A stretch of 64,000 nucleotides of DNA from JACJYM01 sp965230495 (GTDB lineage Bacteria; Bacteroidota; Bacteroidia; Chitinophagales; Saprospiraceae), in the NCBI GenBank assembly GCA_965230495.1, contig OZ246004.1:1550001-1614000 (forward strand). The letters are read 5' to 3'. A program made the translations under genes and the position numbers. Numbering within the stretch: the stretch's first letter is position 1; every line of letters starts with the position of its first letter. Under the pieces are notes generated by a model that was given only the letters and a program-made list of their open reading frames with translations, had not been told where the DNA came from and made no database searches. Positions 45,001-53,718 of the stretch are shown one piece after another.

Positions 45001-48000
45001 TACTTCCAGTGCCTATACAGAAGTGATCCATACTGACTCCTAGATTTTTCCAACTATGTCTATTGCCATTGACAAATTCTAATCCTCCATCAATATTTAG
45101 TCCTCCGGCTGCCCACAAAACACTATCAACAAGTTCTGCACTAACCGCAAGCCCTAAAGATGTTTGATTGAGTCCATTATTCCTCAAATAAATAGAATCA
45201 ATCGTTATGCCAAATATGCTCGTACCTTCTATTTGTTCAAACAAATTTCCTTTATCAATACCCCAAGTTCCGACATCAAAATATTCGTTTTCACTTGTAT
45301 TCGGATTCAAGTCATAATTCGAAACACGCAATTTTGAAAATCTAACCGCAGGTAAACTACCAAGTTTTCCGATTAAGGTGGTATCGCTTCTAAATTGTAT
45401 TGATCCATTTAGCGTTGCAATGGCTTCAGCTTTATTATTCTTGTAAATGACATCTACTTTAGAATTCTTTTTAATCTTGGCATCTGCTATCCACATTGGT
45501 ATTTTTTGATCTTCCGTCAAACCAACAGACATATGTATAATATCATTGCTTAAAATAGAAGCAGAGTAAGAAAGTGGACCATCAAAAATAGGAACACCAA
45601 TTTTTCCGCCTATTCCACCTCCATTGAAATGATTTTGTAAAATATACAAATGAAGATTTTCAACTGATACGCCCCAACCATCTAAATCTCCTTCAGAAAA
45701 ATTCAAGATATTGTTTCCAGAAATATGTGCAGAAACACCCGTATCATCAATCAACAAATTGTTGACTACTATTTCTAAAGGATTTCCTCCTTTCTTAAAC
45801 GACTTTGGAAATCTGACTTTTAAATCTTTGAGTACAAACCCTTTCCACGAATTCTCAAATCCATTGTTGTAATGAGGCGATTCATATCCCAATGGAACAT
45901 CCACTGCACCAATATTCATTTTATTACTTGCATCTATTGACAAGCTTCCGACGGACCAAATGTAATCTTTTGCTCCTTTAATATAAAACCCATCACTTTT
46001 AGGAATATCAACTGTAAAATCTAACCAATCCTGAAATGTGGTTTTAAAATGTAATGCATAAATCGAATCAGGTTTAACTTCTTCTTTTTCAATATCATAA
46101 CCTATTAAATAATTGGTGCAAAACTCAAGTCTTCCTCCAATGGCAAATTCTTTAATACCATCACAATTCCATAGTACATAAGTTGAATCTTGACTAGCAG
46201 AAAGGGTTATTTTTGCAGTATTAGATATTTTTATTTCTGCCTCATTATGAAGATATAATTTTCCATCAGTGGATCCCAAACCTCCCAAGTTAAACGGAAT
46301 TGCTGTGTGGGCAAAGGAAAGATAACTATCATTTACTTTATCATGAATAACCAATGAAGCATTAAGAGTCCCACCCATCGGTTCAATGAGAATGTCCTCT
46401 ATATAAATAGTATATTCATATTTATTATCATCTTGTGTCATGCCGAAGGGAAGTGTTTGTTCATCACACCCTCCAAGTAAATCCCTGTTTTTTACAATAG
46501 CTTCAGTAATTATAGCTGAAGGATACCCCATGACATTCTTCCTTCCTTGTTCGTATAAAAAAAGCATTTCGCTCATAAGATCATCCTCTCCATCAATAAA
46601 TTCTTTATCATTTGAAGCTACTCGCGAATAACTTTTGAATTCATCATAGTTTAAATTATTCTTAACAGGATCATTAACCAGTGCATAATCGCTATGATTT
46701 TGTTTTAAATATTCAATTACTCTTTGCAACACCCACTTTCTATACTTAGAATAATCATTCTTTATTTCTTCAAAAACAGCTGCATCCAATTCTTTTAATT
46801 GAGCTTCAATGTAATTTGCCAACTGTTCATCATCTAAAGATTCTATTTCTGTTTGAAGGATTGCAATTTGCTCATTTAGTTTGCTGTTCTCTATTCTACA
46901 TTGTAATAATTCAATATGCTTTTTCTCTTGAGTTAAAGCGTTCTGATTTCTTGTCCCAACTGCATTAGCAAATTCATTTGGATTTTCTTCAAAAAATCCA
47001 GCCATATTTTCATCAATCAGCTCGTTATTAGGACCAAAAACATCATTGGTGTCATAAGTGTTTATATTTTCCAGTTCTGTTCTTTTTGAATCACAGTCTT
47101 CAAGCTTACTTTGTTTTTCTAATTTTTCTTCATTTAATAGAGAATCTAAAAGAGCAGGCAAATCAATCTTAACATCATTGATGAATCCAGGTAGTTCAGG
47201 AGGAGTTCCTCCATATGGATCGCAAGGTTCTCCTGTTTCGTGGTGTACTCCATCCCTAGTACAACCTTCTTCATTCCAAGGTTGACCAGTATCTTGATGA
47301 ATTCCATTTACATCGAACCCTCCCGGATCCCATGGTTCACCAGTTAGGTAATGTTTCCCATCCTCCCCAAATCCGAAACCGTCAGTTCCAGTTTCTGGAT
47401 CAATTCCAATTGGTTTTTTTTCAGGAGGATCTTTACAAATATCACCTCCAAACAATGTTGTATTTGTGGGTAAACTAGAAGGATCAAAACCAGAGGTACA
47501 CTTAACACCGCTTGCTTTTCCACTTATAACCTGAAACTCAGTATTGATTTGAATACTTGATAAATCAATTTGTAATGATTTATCCTGAAACGGTAATGTT
47601 ACTATTCCTGTGCCCTCAAATCCAGTTTGATTAGTCCCCGACTTTATACTTGTTAATAAGAAAGGTATATCATTTATCGTATATACATTTCCAACAACTA
47701 TCAAAGCATTATCAAGAAGAGTCCAATTAGTAATCGTGGCATTCTTTGCATCAGGATCACACAGTAACGATCCTAAGTCACCGCCTGAAGGGTCTTCATC
47801 AGGGATTTCTTCCTCAACTATATTCAAAGGATGGTAGAAGCATTCAGCAACTATCGAACCATCAGCAGCAATAAAATCTAAACTTAAATTGGCTGTTATA
47901 TTTGCCGCATCCTGCACAGAAAATAGCATAGCAAAATTTCGAATACTGAATTCAGAATCTATAGGATAATTTTGACTCAATTGTGAGTACGGGCCGTTAT

Positions 48001-49324
48001 TCGAATAGCTGATCGTTCCGATGACCTGCGAGTAATTTTGTTGCATTTCATAATCAAATGCTGCTTCATTTAGCCCTAATTGATTTAATACATTGTCGAA
48101 ATAGTTTGGATTCGCCAAATCATTGAAATCAAGTAATAAAGAGTTTGATCCTGATTGTGTAGTAGCTAATAGATATTCGAATATTTCGCAAACATCCGGT
48201 ATGGCTGAAACCTCAACTTCAATAGCCGCAGAGCATGAATATAAATCTACATTGTTGTTATAGTAAATATCCAGAACCACATATATCTCACTAGCATCTC
48301 CCATTCCATATAGGGTATGTTCCCAGCTGCTCATATCAAAATAACCACCATCATATACAGTAATACTCTCATTAATAATCGTTCCTGAATTGGTCGATCC
48401 AAAAACATTCAGCTTTAACTGACTGATGTTTAGGTCACTGATATAATTATTGATTTCCTGATTATCAACTTCTGGAGCTTTGAGTAAAAGATTTCCATTG
48501 TCGTTAAATGCCTTGAATTCTTGATTTAGAAAACACATTTCCGCAAATTCATCGGAACATGTATTTATAAGACCATAATCATTTAAATCAAATTCCACAT
48601 TTTCAAAGAAAAGTGTTTTACACCATCCTCCTTCTGAAGCTGACAGTACCGCCGTAAAATTAGTGATCGCTTCATTTGAAGGAAACTCTATTTTTCCACT
48701 TGTGGAAGTACTATTGGATTTGTAAACTCCATCCTGAGTGTATAAAATAAATTTATACATTTCATCCGATTCACTACAATCGTCCACCTTATAAAACAAA
48801 CAGTCTCCATCTCGAAAATATTGAGGATTACTATCAAATTGAACCAATTCAGTACAAGTACAATCATTTCCCCCTCCCATAAATGAATATACGACATTTA
48901 CCCAATCACTATAGAAGACTTTTTGCTCCTCTCTACATACTCTTCTAATACTTACTTCATCATATTTATCTCTTAGACTTGTATTGATTATATACTTGCT
49001 AGCGGTAGTGGTATATGTTCGATCATATCGCTCACCATTAGCGTTTTGATATTGAATCTCAAATTCATCATTTGTAGGGTTATCCCATATGATATATTCT
49101 ACATTTTTTTCTTTTTCTATCCTCACCTCATCAGGTACTTCACACTCGGGCCATCCTTTAACTGGATCGGTCGAAATAGGATCACCGTGGGCTGTGGAAG
49201 GATAGGTATATTCTTCAGTTTCCAATACAGACGACAAATCATCATCAATGCTAGCTATTTGAGCCATTGCAAAAATTGGAAGCAAGAAAATTATGATCGT
49301 TGCTTTTATTTCATTTCTAAACAT
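42080..49324 (-). CDS. giant secreted protein (2414 residues) of the toxin cassette
   Basis: This is the longest gene in the window. It has a signal peptide (IIIFLLPIFAMAQ) and an Fn3-like first domain (residues 60-145, VEYIIWDNPTNDEFEIQYQN). Cys-rich beta domains follow to about 620. A short repeat tract lies at residues about 635-708, with three units of the type GxHxxTGxPWDxxG (YLTGEPWDPG, IHQDTGQPWNEEG, VHHETGEPCDPYG). Residues 720-875 are predicted coiled coil (ELENINTYD..., LLQCRIENSKLNEQI). From 940 to about 1950 it is a long beta-rich region of repeated strands, like a large fibre or solenoid (IWSVGSLSIDASNKMNIGAV; GIDKGNLFEQIEGTSIFGI). The C-terminal 450 residues are again beta-rich, with no T9SS domain. 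I do not recognise a family for the whole. Its size and place beside a toxin suggest a delivery or anchoring scaffold. Confidence 0.85.
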   Translation of the reverse strand: MFRNEIKATIIIFLLPIFAMAQIASIDDDLSSVLETEEYTYPSTAHGDPISTDPVKGWPECEVPDEVRIEKEKNVEYIIWDNPTNDEFEIQYQNANGERYDRTYTTTASKYIINTSLRDKYDEVSIRRVCREEQKVFYSDWVNVVYSFMGGGNDCTCTELVQFDSNPQYFRDGDCLFYKVDDCSESDEMYKFILYTQDGVYKSNSTSTSGKIEFPSNEAITNFTAVLSASEGGWCKTLFFENVEFDLNDYGLINTCSDEFAEMCFLNQEFKAFNDNGNLLLKAPEVDNQEINNYISDLNISQLKLNVFGSTNSGTIINESITVYDGGYFDMSSWEHTLYGMGDASEIYVVLDIYYNNNVDLYSCSAAIEVEVSAIPDVCEIFEYLLATTQSGSNSLLLDFNDLANPNYFDNVLNQLGLNEAAFDYEMQQNYSQVIGTISYSNNGPYSQLSQNYPIDSEFSIRNFAMLFSVQDAANITANLSLDFIAADGSIVAECFYHPLNIVEEEIPDEDPSGGDLGSLLCDPDAKNATITNWTLLDNALIVVGNVYTINDIPFLLTSIKSGTNQTGFEGTGIVTLPFQDKSLQIDLSSIQINTEFQVISGKASGVKCTSGFDPSSLPTNTTLFGGDICKDPPEKKPIGIDPETGTDGFGFGEDGKHYLTGEPWDPGGFDVNGIHQDTGQPWNEEGCTRDGVHHETGEPCDPYGGTPPELPGFINDVKIDLPALLDSLLNEEKLEKQSKLEDCDSKRTELENINTYDTNDVFGPNNELIDENMAGFFEENPNEFANAVGTRNQNALTQEKKHIELLQCRIENSKLNEQIAILQTEIESLDDEQLANYIEAQLKELDAAVFEEIKNDYSKYRKWVLQRVIEYLKQNHSDYALVNDPVKNNLNYDEFKSYSRVASNDKEFIDGEDDLMSEMLFLYEQGRKNVMGYPSAIITEAIVKNRDLLGGCDEQTLPFGMTQDDNKYEYTIYIEDILIEPMGGTLNASLVIHDKVNDSYLSFAHTAIPFNLGGLGSTDGKLYLHNEAEIKISNTAKITLSASQDSTYVLWNCDGIKEFAIGGRLEFCTNYLIGYDIEKEEVKPDSIYALHFKTTFQDWLDFTVDIPKSDGFYIKGAKDYIWSVGSLSIDASNKMNIGAVDVPLGYESPHYNNGFENSWKGFVLKDLKVRFPKSFKKGGNPLEIVVNNLLIDDTGVSAHISGNNILNFSEGDLDGWGVSVENLHLYILQNHFNGGGIGGKIGVPIFDGPLSYSASILSNDIIHMSVGLTEDQKIPMWIADAKIKKNSKVDVIYKNNKAEAIATLNGSIQFRSDTTLIGKLGSLPAVRFSKLRVSNYDLNPNTSENEYFDVGTWGIDKGNLFEQIEGTSIFGITIDSIYLRNNGLNQTSLGLAVSAELVDSVLWAAGGLNIDGGLEFVNGNRHSWKNLGVSMDHFCIGTGSKIKEVADIEGCLQWFDDPVYGSGFRGGLNVKFGTFGIEDDGSGISVAGQFGKPEDGDKYFFLDALVDIPMKSKAKAAPFMITGVGLGLSKNMERVQGLPTSPPIVGFDASNYLSYPVGTTVTGWQYTPSDNIGWIIKAIVGYSIKSGLVTGTGELAVAFDKKGALDNIELRATGVLLKGVTAGDSPFTSNFVQTVTDVSDKLSQVSGIDINKYTNIDSLPNLNLDESLYAWVFTQVNFQRPPFLHGKLAVYLDTPVLYGGGDNKELVWAELYIGNPDFYLYVGRPEQNQRCEIKLNLGIVSADLSAYLDIGTKVPPFPGLPDYMKDMGRDIRIDENVRSSGLGFAFGASFDFKMDFEVLKSGLFARIASGFDMMIRKYEDVQCLQDDGSTKEIGINGYYAQGQLWSLIQARAKVAGWTIVGVTSKSILQIAAMKPTYIYGKIHLKVELPVVPDINVRPTVVLGEKCIPVYEEGEEFTVDLIDYFNPGNGNIVNTDMLPIVNFSIPLNKEYGIQGFDGYKTYTFEYDHDYSGVYWGESKLYCVEKYDVEDFRSVQYFPDNLLPANDSVIVKSRIIIFKNGQEFETQEKEVVLYTGNRFENIPETNVDFAYPINGMANYYRNLYNVGYIKMKAGQHYLFEDLSLLKAIFTDPDNNSFETEIQYAPDKKELTFLMNPSNFELGEFYKLEIFKTQEIQDQQFQPAGLKVGRSGKVLYTSYFRVSNYNDLYEKETAIIDAFQDYQFNLGITSKSDDQNRNNNEIKNDYNIIPILIDETFDYYERSKKLGKFHIGLDYNQINEFENSLFSKKFYPNPDFNPMNRYYVGADEIYLSQVEGFDYQELVAGFSSGVVKESNWRNRDYQFQKMVWASNFGALRNATTRFDDQVNDLLINIWEPVKHTEDKIDVLGVELFDIIENNKYKFQTIRGSYFEFEYKLPGHPEIFLPKALIFQRFVETNDGVEYFNNIQYLKQLLGLN

Positions 49325-49346
49325 AATCTTAGGTTTTTGATAGTAT

Positions 49347-50228
49347 TTATTGTTTGATGAATTGTTTGTTGGTTGTGAAGGCTCCTTGTGTCAATTTGAT
49401 GACATAGCTTCCTGAATCTAGGTCCTCTACTTGAATAGATGAAGTATTGATCCCTCTATTGACATTCATTTCAGATTCCTTGATCAACTCTCCTGATACA
49501 CTGTATATATGAAGAGTTGCTGTTTCATCACTATCCGACATAAATTCTATATTAATCTGCTGATTGGTAGGATTAGGGTATAGTTCTGTGATAAGCACAG
49601 GTTCATTGATATCAAAACGACTACAATTCGAAACCATTTCTAAGTCACAGTCTCCTTCAAAGGTGATAGAAAATCCGTTAGCCGAATTAAAATTATTGAC
49701 CATCAATACATATTCTTCTCCTTCCGATGCTTTTAAAAATTTTAGATAGTTATCATCGTTGTATTTACACCCGGCTCTCTCAAAATCATCTCTGGATTGA
49801 ATTGAGAGTCCTGTATTTCCTTCACAGGGAGAATTGCTCTGCAGTTCATCCGCTCCATGTGTTCTTCCTGAAGCCATACATCTGACTTCTTCCAACTGTG
49901 CACATGATCCTTTCTTTCTTTTGAATAGTACAAAATCTATATCATCTTTTTGATCGATCGGGTTGATCACAAAAGTCATCGTTCCTTCTTCTATCACATC
50001 CCAGCTAAACCAAAAGGAATTGGTTTCTTGCATTTGAGAGGAACATCGTAAGTCTTTAAGCAGGTCGGCCACTTGCCCCTTTCCTCTCATTTCTCCGATG
50101 TGATAAGTTTTCATCTCACAAACAGGAAAAGTAGAAATACAATCCTGATATGATTGAGCCTGCATTGAAAAAGAAAATATAAGTAATAACGCCATTACTA
50201 GCGGCTTCGGTAGTTTTTGAGTCAACAT
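49347..50228 (-). CDS. secreted protein with T9SS type A domain, first gene of the cassette
   Basis: From the ATG at 50228 this is a 293-residue protein with a good signal peptide (MALLLIFSFSMQAQS); 34 further residues upstream (from 50330) are in frame but would bury the signal. The mature body has six or more cysteines and an extracellular beta fold (FWFSWDVIEEGTMTFVINP, DDIDFVLFKRKKG) like jelly-roll/PPC-type domains. The end is a T9SS type A domain: LYPNPTNQQINIEF, YSVSGELIKES, LDSGSYVIKLTQG. The giant protein gene follows after 22 nt, so it is the first gene of the putative four- or five-gene operon. Confidence 0.85.
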   Translation of the reverse strand: MLTQKLPKPLVMALLLIFSFSMQAQSYQDCISTFPVCEMKTYHIGEMRGKGQVADLLKDLRCSSQMQETNSFWFSWDVIEEGTMTFVINPIDQKDDIDFVLFKRKKGSCAQLEEVRCMASGRTHGADELQSNSPCEGNTGLSIQSRDDFERAGCKYNDDNYLKFLKASEGEEYVLMVNNFNSANGFSITFEGDCDLEMVSNCSRFDINEPVLITELYPNPTNQQINIEFMSDSDETATLHIYSVSGELIKESEMNVNRGINTSSIQVEDLDSGSYVIKLTQGAFTTNKQFIKQ

Positions 50229-50339
50229 ATTGTAAATAATTTGGTAAATAAATTGTATCATTTTATTTCTGATTTTTAAATTGGAAATACCCATCGAGGT
50301 AAATTTCATTAAATGTGGTTGTTCAATCATCCGCTCTTT

Positions 50340-51011
50340 TTATTGTTATATAATAGGTGATGTAAGCAAAATATCTTTAATTGATACGTACTACATCAGT
50401 TTATTGGTTCTTTGGTGCTATCTACTATCGTTGCTATAACTATGCCAAACAGGGCGTTGAGACAAATTTTAACATATAAAACATATGGAAAATTATAAGT
50501 CGCATATTCTCAGCACATTATATAACAGCAATAATCAATGATTATCCCGAAAGGTGTAAAGACAGATGCCGATGTTGGGCAATGCTTATGTAATTGGTAT
50601 TGGTAAAATGAAATTTCTGATAGTTCTGTTTGTCAATAAGCGACAGAAATGATAATTCTTTCATGATTAAATCGGTTTGTGGTATCGCAAAGTTATGTAA
50701 AGAGATTCAATAATAAAAACGAAAAAACACATATAATTTTTTTAATATTTTGGAGTGCCTTATAAAATAGGGTTTATGCACGAAAAAAGAAGTTAAATTT
50801 CGTTTTGGCATCCCCAGATAAAATCAGGAAGTTGGGTATATCTTTTGGTTTATGTGGAAAATGACAAAAACGGAAGGTAAAATGTCCTAGCCATTACCTA
50901 GTAATGAAAATGCAGGGCTAGAAGATTTATAAGTGTATATATATGGAAAGCGTATGATTTACCTATTATCAAACCCATTATCAGGAGATAATATTAGCAT
51001 TACAATTTATT
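50340..51011. other. non-coding stretch upstream of the cassette
   Basis: About 670 nt with no convincing coding frame. Minus-strand TAACTTTG (50695-50688) matches the -7 consensus but would give a 460-nt leader before the first gene. The region ends at the palindromic copy of the IS end. No RNA fold was recognised. Confidence 0.35.
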
Positions 51012-51104
51012 AACCAGTCAACCTATTTCAGGACTGTACAGTTTTTTAGTCAACTCATACTAGGACGTTACAAACTGTACAGTCCTGAAATAGGTTGACT
51101 GGTT
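51012..51104. repeat. 33-bp perfect inverted repeat at the IS left end
   Basis: Arm 1 (51012-51044) and arm 2 (51072-51104) are perfect inverted copies, each containing the IS end sequence ACTGTACAGTCCTGAAATAG and TTGACTGG, separated by 27 nt. Arm 2 is the real IS end next to the transposase. Arm 1 is an extra end in opposite orientation, which may be left over from another copy or an abortive event. Confidence 0.85.
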
Positions 51105-51119
51105 TTGTAATTTATAACT

Positions 51120-51977
51120 CTAAAATACAAATTCTTCTTTTTTGTATTCTTTAAATTTCTTGGGCCATCGTTTTAATTTGACCTCATTTTGTAAATGAGC
51201 TTGATTAGGAGTGAGCATATTGATTGAGAAATGTACTCTTAGTTCGTTGTAATTGTCTATAGATTCTTTTACTTGTAGTTGCAGAAAGTAGTAGCTCTCA
51301 AATATCTCTCCTAACCCAAATTCATCCTTTAATATACCATTTACTCGTTCAGCAATGGCATTCTCATAAGGATCGTATTTTTCGGTCATACTAATTAAAA
51401 TTCCATGAGCCTTTAATGCTTTTGTATATTCTCTGCTACAATATTGGGAACCTCTATCAGAGTGATGAATTAAACTACCTTTATAAATCCTGTTGCTTAT
51501 AGCCATTTTTAAGGACAATAAAGTCGAACTGCTCAATAGATTATCTGCTAAATTATACCCTACTATTTTCTTAGAATAAGCATCAGTGATTAAATGTAAA
51601 TAATAGACGTTATCTCTAGTCCGTAAATAAGTGATATCTGCCACCCATACTTGTTCAGGTCCGTCCACAACCTTATCCAGTAGCAAGTTAGTATACTTTT
51701 TCATCCAATGCTTTGAATCTGTTGTCTTGTAGTACCTCTTTAGCTTTGGAACTAATAGACGTTCTTCTCGTAAATAGTCAAAAAATTTATCTCTACCTAT
51801 TTTTATTCCAGACTCTATTAATTCCAATTTGAGCATATGGTATAATTTCCTACCTCCTATTTTTGGTAATTTCTGCCGTATTCTCATCACACATCCTCTA
51901 ATTTCTTCCCGATCTATTTTATCCCTATTATCCTTACTCTTTCGTTTATAATACGATTGTTTACTATAACCAAGCAA
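51120..51977 (-). CDS. IS3-family transposase OrfB (DDE integrase)
   Basis: This 285-residue (or longer) protein has the IS3 DDE domain: HTH_21-like MLGYSKQSYYKRKSKDNR start, then first Asp in VWVADITYLR, second in HHSDRGSQYCSREY, and Glu in NAIAERVNGILKDEF. The reading frame stays open upstream of the TTG at 51977 and reaches back into the end of OrfA in the -1 frame (…RVCRLLGYSK), so the active transposase is probably a frameshifted OrfAB fusion. All catalytic residues are present, so it may be active. Confidence 0.95.
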   Translation of the reverse strand: MLGYSKQSYYKRKSKDNRDKIDREEIRGCVMRIRQKLPKIGGRKLYHMLKLELIESGIKIGRDKFFDYLREERLLVPKLKRYYKTTDSKHWMKKYTNLLLDKVVDGPEQVWVADITYLRTRDNVYYLHLITDAYSKKIVGYNLADNLLSSSTLLSLKMAISNRIYKGSLIHHSDRGSQYCSREYTKALKAHGILISMTEKYDPYENAIAERVNGILKDEFGLGEIFESYYFLQLQVKESIDNYNELRVHFSINMLTPNQAHLQNEVKLKRWPKKFKEYKKEEFVF

Positions 51978-51997
51978 TCGACAAACTCTTGTTATAC

Positions 51998-52390
51998 TTA
52001 TCTTTTGGGTTTGACTAATTTCAGGGACTGCTTGGTGCCATACTTTTTTAATATATCTACCTTCATCTCTTCACTCGCTATTTCAAGCAATTGTCTATAT
52101 ACTGCCAAAGCTTCCTTTTGATGCTTTAATTCACATTCTAATTCCTTAATCCTTTGCTTTTGTATATCTTTCATCGGTCTGCCTGTAGTAAACTTATTTT
52201 CATAGCTAAATTTACCATATTTCCTTAACCATCTTGGAATGCAACTCTTACCTCTTATTTCATATCTCCTTCGTAATTCCGATATAGTATACAGCCCCTG
52301 TTCAAACTCTTTTACCACGTGCCGTTTGAATACTTCACTGTACTTTTTCGGGGGCACCTTGTTAGGTTTCTCATCCTTTATTGTTGACAT
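51998..52390 (-). CDS. IS3-family transposase OrfA
   Basis: This 130-residue protein has a helix-turn-helix (KYSEVFKRHVVKEFEQGLYT and ELRRRYEIRGKSCIPRWLRKYG) followed by a leucine-zipper-like coiled coil (IKELECELKHQKEALAVYRQLLEIA) as in IS3 OrfA. It binds the IS ends and mediates dimer formation. It ends LVKPKR just where the OrfB frame begins. Complete, no internal stop. Confidence 0.95.
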   Translation of the reverse strand: MSTIKDEKPNKVPPKKYSEVFKRHVVKEFEQGLYTISELRRRYEIRGKSCIPRWLRKYGKFSYENKFTTGRPMKDIQKQRIKELECELKHQKEALAVYRQLLEIASEEMKVDILKKYGTKQSLKLVKPKR

Positions 52391-52435
52391 CTTTTTAAAT
52401 TTTCGGTCAACCTATTTCAGGATAAGACAAACATG

Positions 52436-52467
52436 CAAAAACCCCCGCACTCTACTGAGCACGAGGG
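52436..52467 (-). terminator. rho-independent terminator next to the IS
   Basis: On the minus strand CCCTCGTGCTC-AGTA-GAGTGCGGGGG pairs over 11 positions (three G-T or T-G) and is followed by TTTTT. It lies just outside the IS right end and would stop transcripts coming from the right before they enter the IS; it may be the old terminator of a gene that has since decayed. Confidence 0.7.
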
Positions 52468-53413
52468 CAACCATCATTCTATATAACCCCCTACTTAACT
52501 ACCGAGCGGTAGTAGTAAGCTCTTTATTCACATTTATACATCTATATCAAATCATATGCCATAGTAAACGTAAGGTTTTTTTCTCTGCTTAAATAGTATC
52601 TCAAGTTAAGGTTATTCAAAGGGTATAACCATTTGCAGGTCGTTTTTGTTTCAATTACGTGCGTAAATTTATCATTCTCTTCTCATCTATGACATTAAAG
52701 CAGAGATTCTCGCATCATTATTTCTTGAGCGAAACGGCACGAACAGGAACACTTGTTCATATCCTTAGTGGAATAACTAGTATGTAGCAAGAAAATGATG
52801 ACTTTTTTACGATTTTTTTTTGACCCCCTAAATAACCATCTCTCAACAGTATAATATTTGGAATCAACCACTTGGTGGAAATAATTAACCAAAATAAGCA
52901 TTAAATGATCGTTACTAAACATAAAACACAGTCATTCTAAGATAAAAGTGGGAAGATTTTGCCGAATAATATTTCGAGAGGTTGTTGATCATAGCTATTT
53001 TGATGTTTTTGATGTAATTTCATTTGATGACTTTTTCCCATATTTTTTTGATACCCTAAAAAACAGGTTTTCAACAGAATATAATTTCGATTTTGGGCAC
53101 AAAACTTACACGACGCCAATTTATTTAAAACCGAAAGAACAAAATACGGAATAAAGATATAAAGCCAAATAAAATTAGGCAAAACGAATCAAATTATAGA
53201 AACGATCCGATATAATATTTTGTAAAATGGCCTTAGAAATAGAAGATATTTGGATTGTGGTTTTTAGTGTGTTTTAAGCAGAGTTATAGTTTTTTCCTTT
53301 TAGGGTGCCCGAGTTTTTCATATTAAGTATACACGAACACCCTAAATAGGAAATATTACGAACGTTTTATCCAACCATTATTAAGATAAACTTTAAGTCG
53401 TTCAAGGAATAAT
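52468..53413. other. non-coding region with two imperfect direct repeats
   Basis: About 950 nt without a believable gene. It carries a 65-nt direct repeat at 52796-52860 and 53025-53090 (shared core TGATGACTTTTT, a T-tract, CCCTAAA and CAACAG.ATATAAT). A further weak relative starts near 53284. The frames that are open here (for example 52948-53154) have no family features. Probably decayed mobile or coding DNA. Confidence 0.4.
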
Positions 53414-53614
53414 CTATTCTTTATATCCTCCCCACAAAGTAATACCTAAATGGATTCCGATGTAATCAGGAACGGCATCGTCAAAGGTGAGATTATATTC
53501 TGCCGATAGTCTTAGGTGTCCTAATTCATAACCCACTCTGGGGATTAGCCCTATTGAGTTATCTTGAAATTCTTTTCCACGAGCTTCGGCTCTTACCATT
53601 CCTGTTTTTCTCAT
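53414..53614 (-). pseudogene. beta-barrel C-terminal remnant
   Basis: A 66-residue frame with no signal peptide. Its second half (SIGLIPRVGYELGHLRLSAEYNLTF, and IGIHLGITLWGG) is the typical final pair of strands of a small Bacteroidota outer-membrane barrel. No N-terminal part can be found upstream on the same strand. It is therefore best read as the truncated end of a barrel gene, consistent with the other barrel genes and the decayed copy in this island. Confidence 0.6.
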
Positions 53615-53718
53615 TGGCTTAGCAATGTACTTTCAAATTGAGATTCCCTAAAAATCTAAATACCCTTACTCACATCACCAACAATAAGGACATTTAGATT
53701 TTCTATTAACTTAATGTT

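Larger units (their letters stand above)
51072..52422 (-). mobile_element. IS3-family insertion sequence
   Basis: About 1.35 kb with terminal inverted repeats CCTGAAATAGGTTGAC at the left (within 51080-51104) and its complement GTCAACCTATTTCAGG at the right (52404-52422). It holds OrfA and OrfB in overlapping -1 frames, the IS3-family pattern. Inside the island, on the minus strand. The exact outer edges and the target duplication cannot be fixed because the left flank carries an extra end copy. Confidence 0.9.

Noticed and set aside
50688..50695. Promoter box for the toxin cassette
   Set aside because: Match to TAnnTTTG but about 460 nt before the first gene and with no good -33 element; could be chance in AT-rich DNA.
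52948..53154. Small plus-strand gene of 68 codons
   Set aside because: No family features, low-complexity composition, and located in decayed repeat DNA.
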